NCBI GenBank assembly: GCA_015179045.1
Contig: WHUZ01000004.1
Coordinates: forward strand, 1,426,001-1,490,000
Origin: Kalaharituber pfeilii
Taxonomy: Eukaryota; Ascomycota; Pezizomycetes; Pezizales; Pezizaceae
DNA: 64,000 nucleotides
Reading direction: 5' to 3'
Position numbers and translations under genes: made by a program. This document shows, piece by piece, positions 62,497-64,000 of this stretch. Every line of letters begins with the position of its first letter. Positions within the stretch are counted from its first letter, which is position 1. Under the pieces are notes generated by a model that had not been told where the DNA came from, did not search any database, and saw only the letters and a list, made by a program, of their open reading frames with translations.

Positions 62497-62853
62497 TTTT
62501 TTTTTTTTTTTTTTGGTATCATTACTCGCTTGCCACCCTAAGGGCTATGGCGAGGTTGTAGTTACATACATAATAACCTTTGTCTCCTCCGAGTAAAATT
62601 GAGATAAATGAACAGATGACGGAATAAAAGTGAAATAACTGAACAGATAACGGAACCGTCTCCTACCACTTATCCCTCTTCCCCAATTAGTTCCATCAAG
62701 CTATGTAATGGGTCCAGGTCGCGGTCTGCGTATGTCCTCCATTCCTCCAGGCCATCTCATTCGCCACACCCGGCAGGCTTCAAGGGAGTGTTTCGTAGTC
62801 TCGTCGTGTTCGCCGCACCAGCGACAGTCCGGGTGGTTTGCCTTCCCTATTTT
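62497..62853 (-). mobile_element. 5'-truncated lineage A LINE, 3' end
   Basis: Flanks GAGGTCCTGATTT and GAGGTCCCGATTT (62484-62496 and 62854-62866). Hairpin, UTR and antisense knuckle region (CRWCGEHDETTKHSL). Confidence 0.87.
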
Positions 62854-62866
62854 GAGGTCCCGATTT

Positions 62867-63279
62867 GGTCAGGTTTGAAAGCAACAATTGAGGAGAGAAG
62901 AGGTGCCAAATCCATCTACCACTACCAAAATGACCTCCATTACCACAGAAGAGCTCCAGAGATAGACATCACCACATCTACTCACTCACCCTACAATATT
63001 GGGTATGATGGAAGATTCTATCGTATGTGCTCTATCACCTGTACGTTAGTTGTGTTGCATCATCATAGAAAGACAGTATACGGGTACTGGCAGCACCCCC
63101 CAAAAATAAAAGAAAAAGAGGGTTATTTGTTTGAGGCACTGGAGGCAGTATGGCCGAGATATTGAGAGGAAGTCCGAAGACAAGAGAAAGCCATACAACT
63201 CACGCCTAATCAAGATCTGACATCAAAAACTAATGGAAATTATTCATAACATGAAAAATTAAGATTTAGTAAATATATA
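62867..63279. other. No gene called
   Basis: A frame continuing to 63165 has no recognised family. Confidence 0.3.
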
Positions 63280-63325
63280 TATATTTTATATCAGTGATCG
63301 CTTGCCGCCGTGAGGGCTATGGCGC
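63280..63325 (-). mobile_element. Lineage A hairpin insertion (46 bp)
   Basis: Flanks TTTAGTAAATATATA and TTTAGTAGATATATA (63265-63279 and 63326-63340), one difference. The poly(A) is almost lost. Confidence 0.82.
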
Positions 63326-63340
63326 TTTAGTAGATATATA

Positions 63341-64000
63341 GACAATGGGCTTATGTCCACTGGCAGTGTTATAATATAAGGAACGAGAATTCCAACACAG
63401 TTAACTAAGAGGATAGAGGCTGCCATTCAAAAACAATAGTATACATTAATTCCCTGGGGCCAAAGGTTCCTGCAGGCTGTCATGATTTATGTTCCCGGCC
63501 CCGATAATGGTTCATTAGCCTTTCAAAACGGAGCATGGGGTAGTAGCCATTCAAGTATGGGAAAAGGAAGCATAAAAGAGCAAAAAAAACAAATGATCCG
63601 AAGTATTCGCTTGACTGATTCGCCAACCTACTTGCCTGAAGGCAAAGATCACTGAGCTCGAGTTGGGATGTCGAGGTTTGCCTCTGCCTCTGCAACAACG
63701 GCAGTGCTATAGTACATACATAACTTCTTCTGAGTAGATTGCATGTGAGGGAATGGTGTAAGACTGAGGTGCTGTTATGGCTTTGATCCGATGAAGTGGT
63801 TCCAGTTCAGAGATATTAAAAGCTTCATCCAGCTTGGGGTCAAACCCCCCACCCGCACAATCGCGATGGTTGACTTTGGAAGGGTACTTCCTTGCTGTGT
63901 GAGTTCTCGTTATGTCAAGCTATTAGTACAGATTTCTGTACAAAGTTTGTCTTGGCAACCGACCTGGCAAGGTGTTTCACTGTGAAGAGATTTTAAGGTA
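63341..64000. other. No gene seen
   Basis: Short frames on both strands only; the window ends here. Confidence 0.35.

Overview
The window looks like a repeat-rich stretch of a filamentous ascomycete nuclear genome. The protein genes have short introns (60-90 nt) with fungal splice signals, including a textbook TACTAAC branch site at 11956-11962. The nuclear tRNA-Asp carries an intron after nucleotide 37. The mobile elements are typical of fungi: RNase H-bearing non-LTR retrotransposons and pogo-type DNA transposons. A Pezizomycete (truffle/morel type) is my guess; nothing in the sequence fixes the species.

Ordinary genes are few. On the left, a MYND zinc-finger gene (7925-9543, minus) and a 934-residue gene whose C-terminus resembles fungal DUF6604-type proteins (9829-12693, plus) are divergently transcribed across about 285 bp. 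Further right are tRNA-Asp (17703-17785), a two-exon membrane protein with a charged helical tail (35858-36625) and its frameshifted paralogue (29113-29842), a small gene with a 5' UTR intron (50959-51432), and a possible small FAR1-like gene whose intron holds about 5 kb of transposons (54119-59906).

Most of the rest is retroelements in two lineages, each defined by a hairpin just before the poly(A). Lineage A hairpins (about 43 seen) follow the RNase H/zinc-knuckle end of one LINE, and also follow a separate element that encodes only an ORF1-like protein. Lineage B hairpins (about ten) follow a different LINE, whose 1.1-kilo-residue reverse transcriptase/RNase H frame is still open (40844-44365). 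Many copies are only the hairpin plus poly(A), 28-75 bp long and flanked by 8-17 bp target-site duplications; the smallest keep 11 or 19 non-A/T-tract nucleotides. The hairpin stems show compensatory changes between copies. Insertions lie inside one another, so the order of events can be read at 4.8-6.0 kb, 15.5-17.2 kb, 33.6-35.3 kb, 44.4-46.4 kb and 55.1-58.9 kb.

A segmental duplication (27.64-31.64 kb and 35.31-38.81 kb) supplies empty sites for several of the small insertions. DNA transposons include a broken pogo-like element (55427-58379), a MITE made only of its two ends (49580-49865), a long foldback element into which that MITE jumped (47788-49949), a hAT-like MITE (60924-61280) and GGCC-rich repeats with CAGTGTTYCC ends. 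An 840-bp extremely AT-rich block lies at 52.09-52.93 kb. The A-lineage LINE would supply the reverse transcriptase; the ORF1-only elements and hairpin-only copies look like its passengers.
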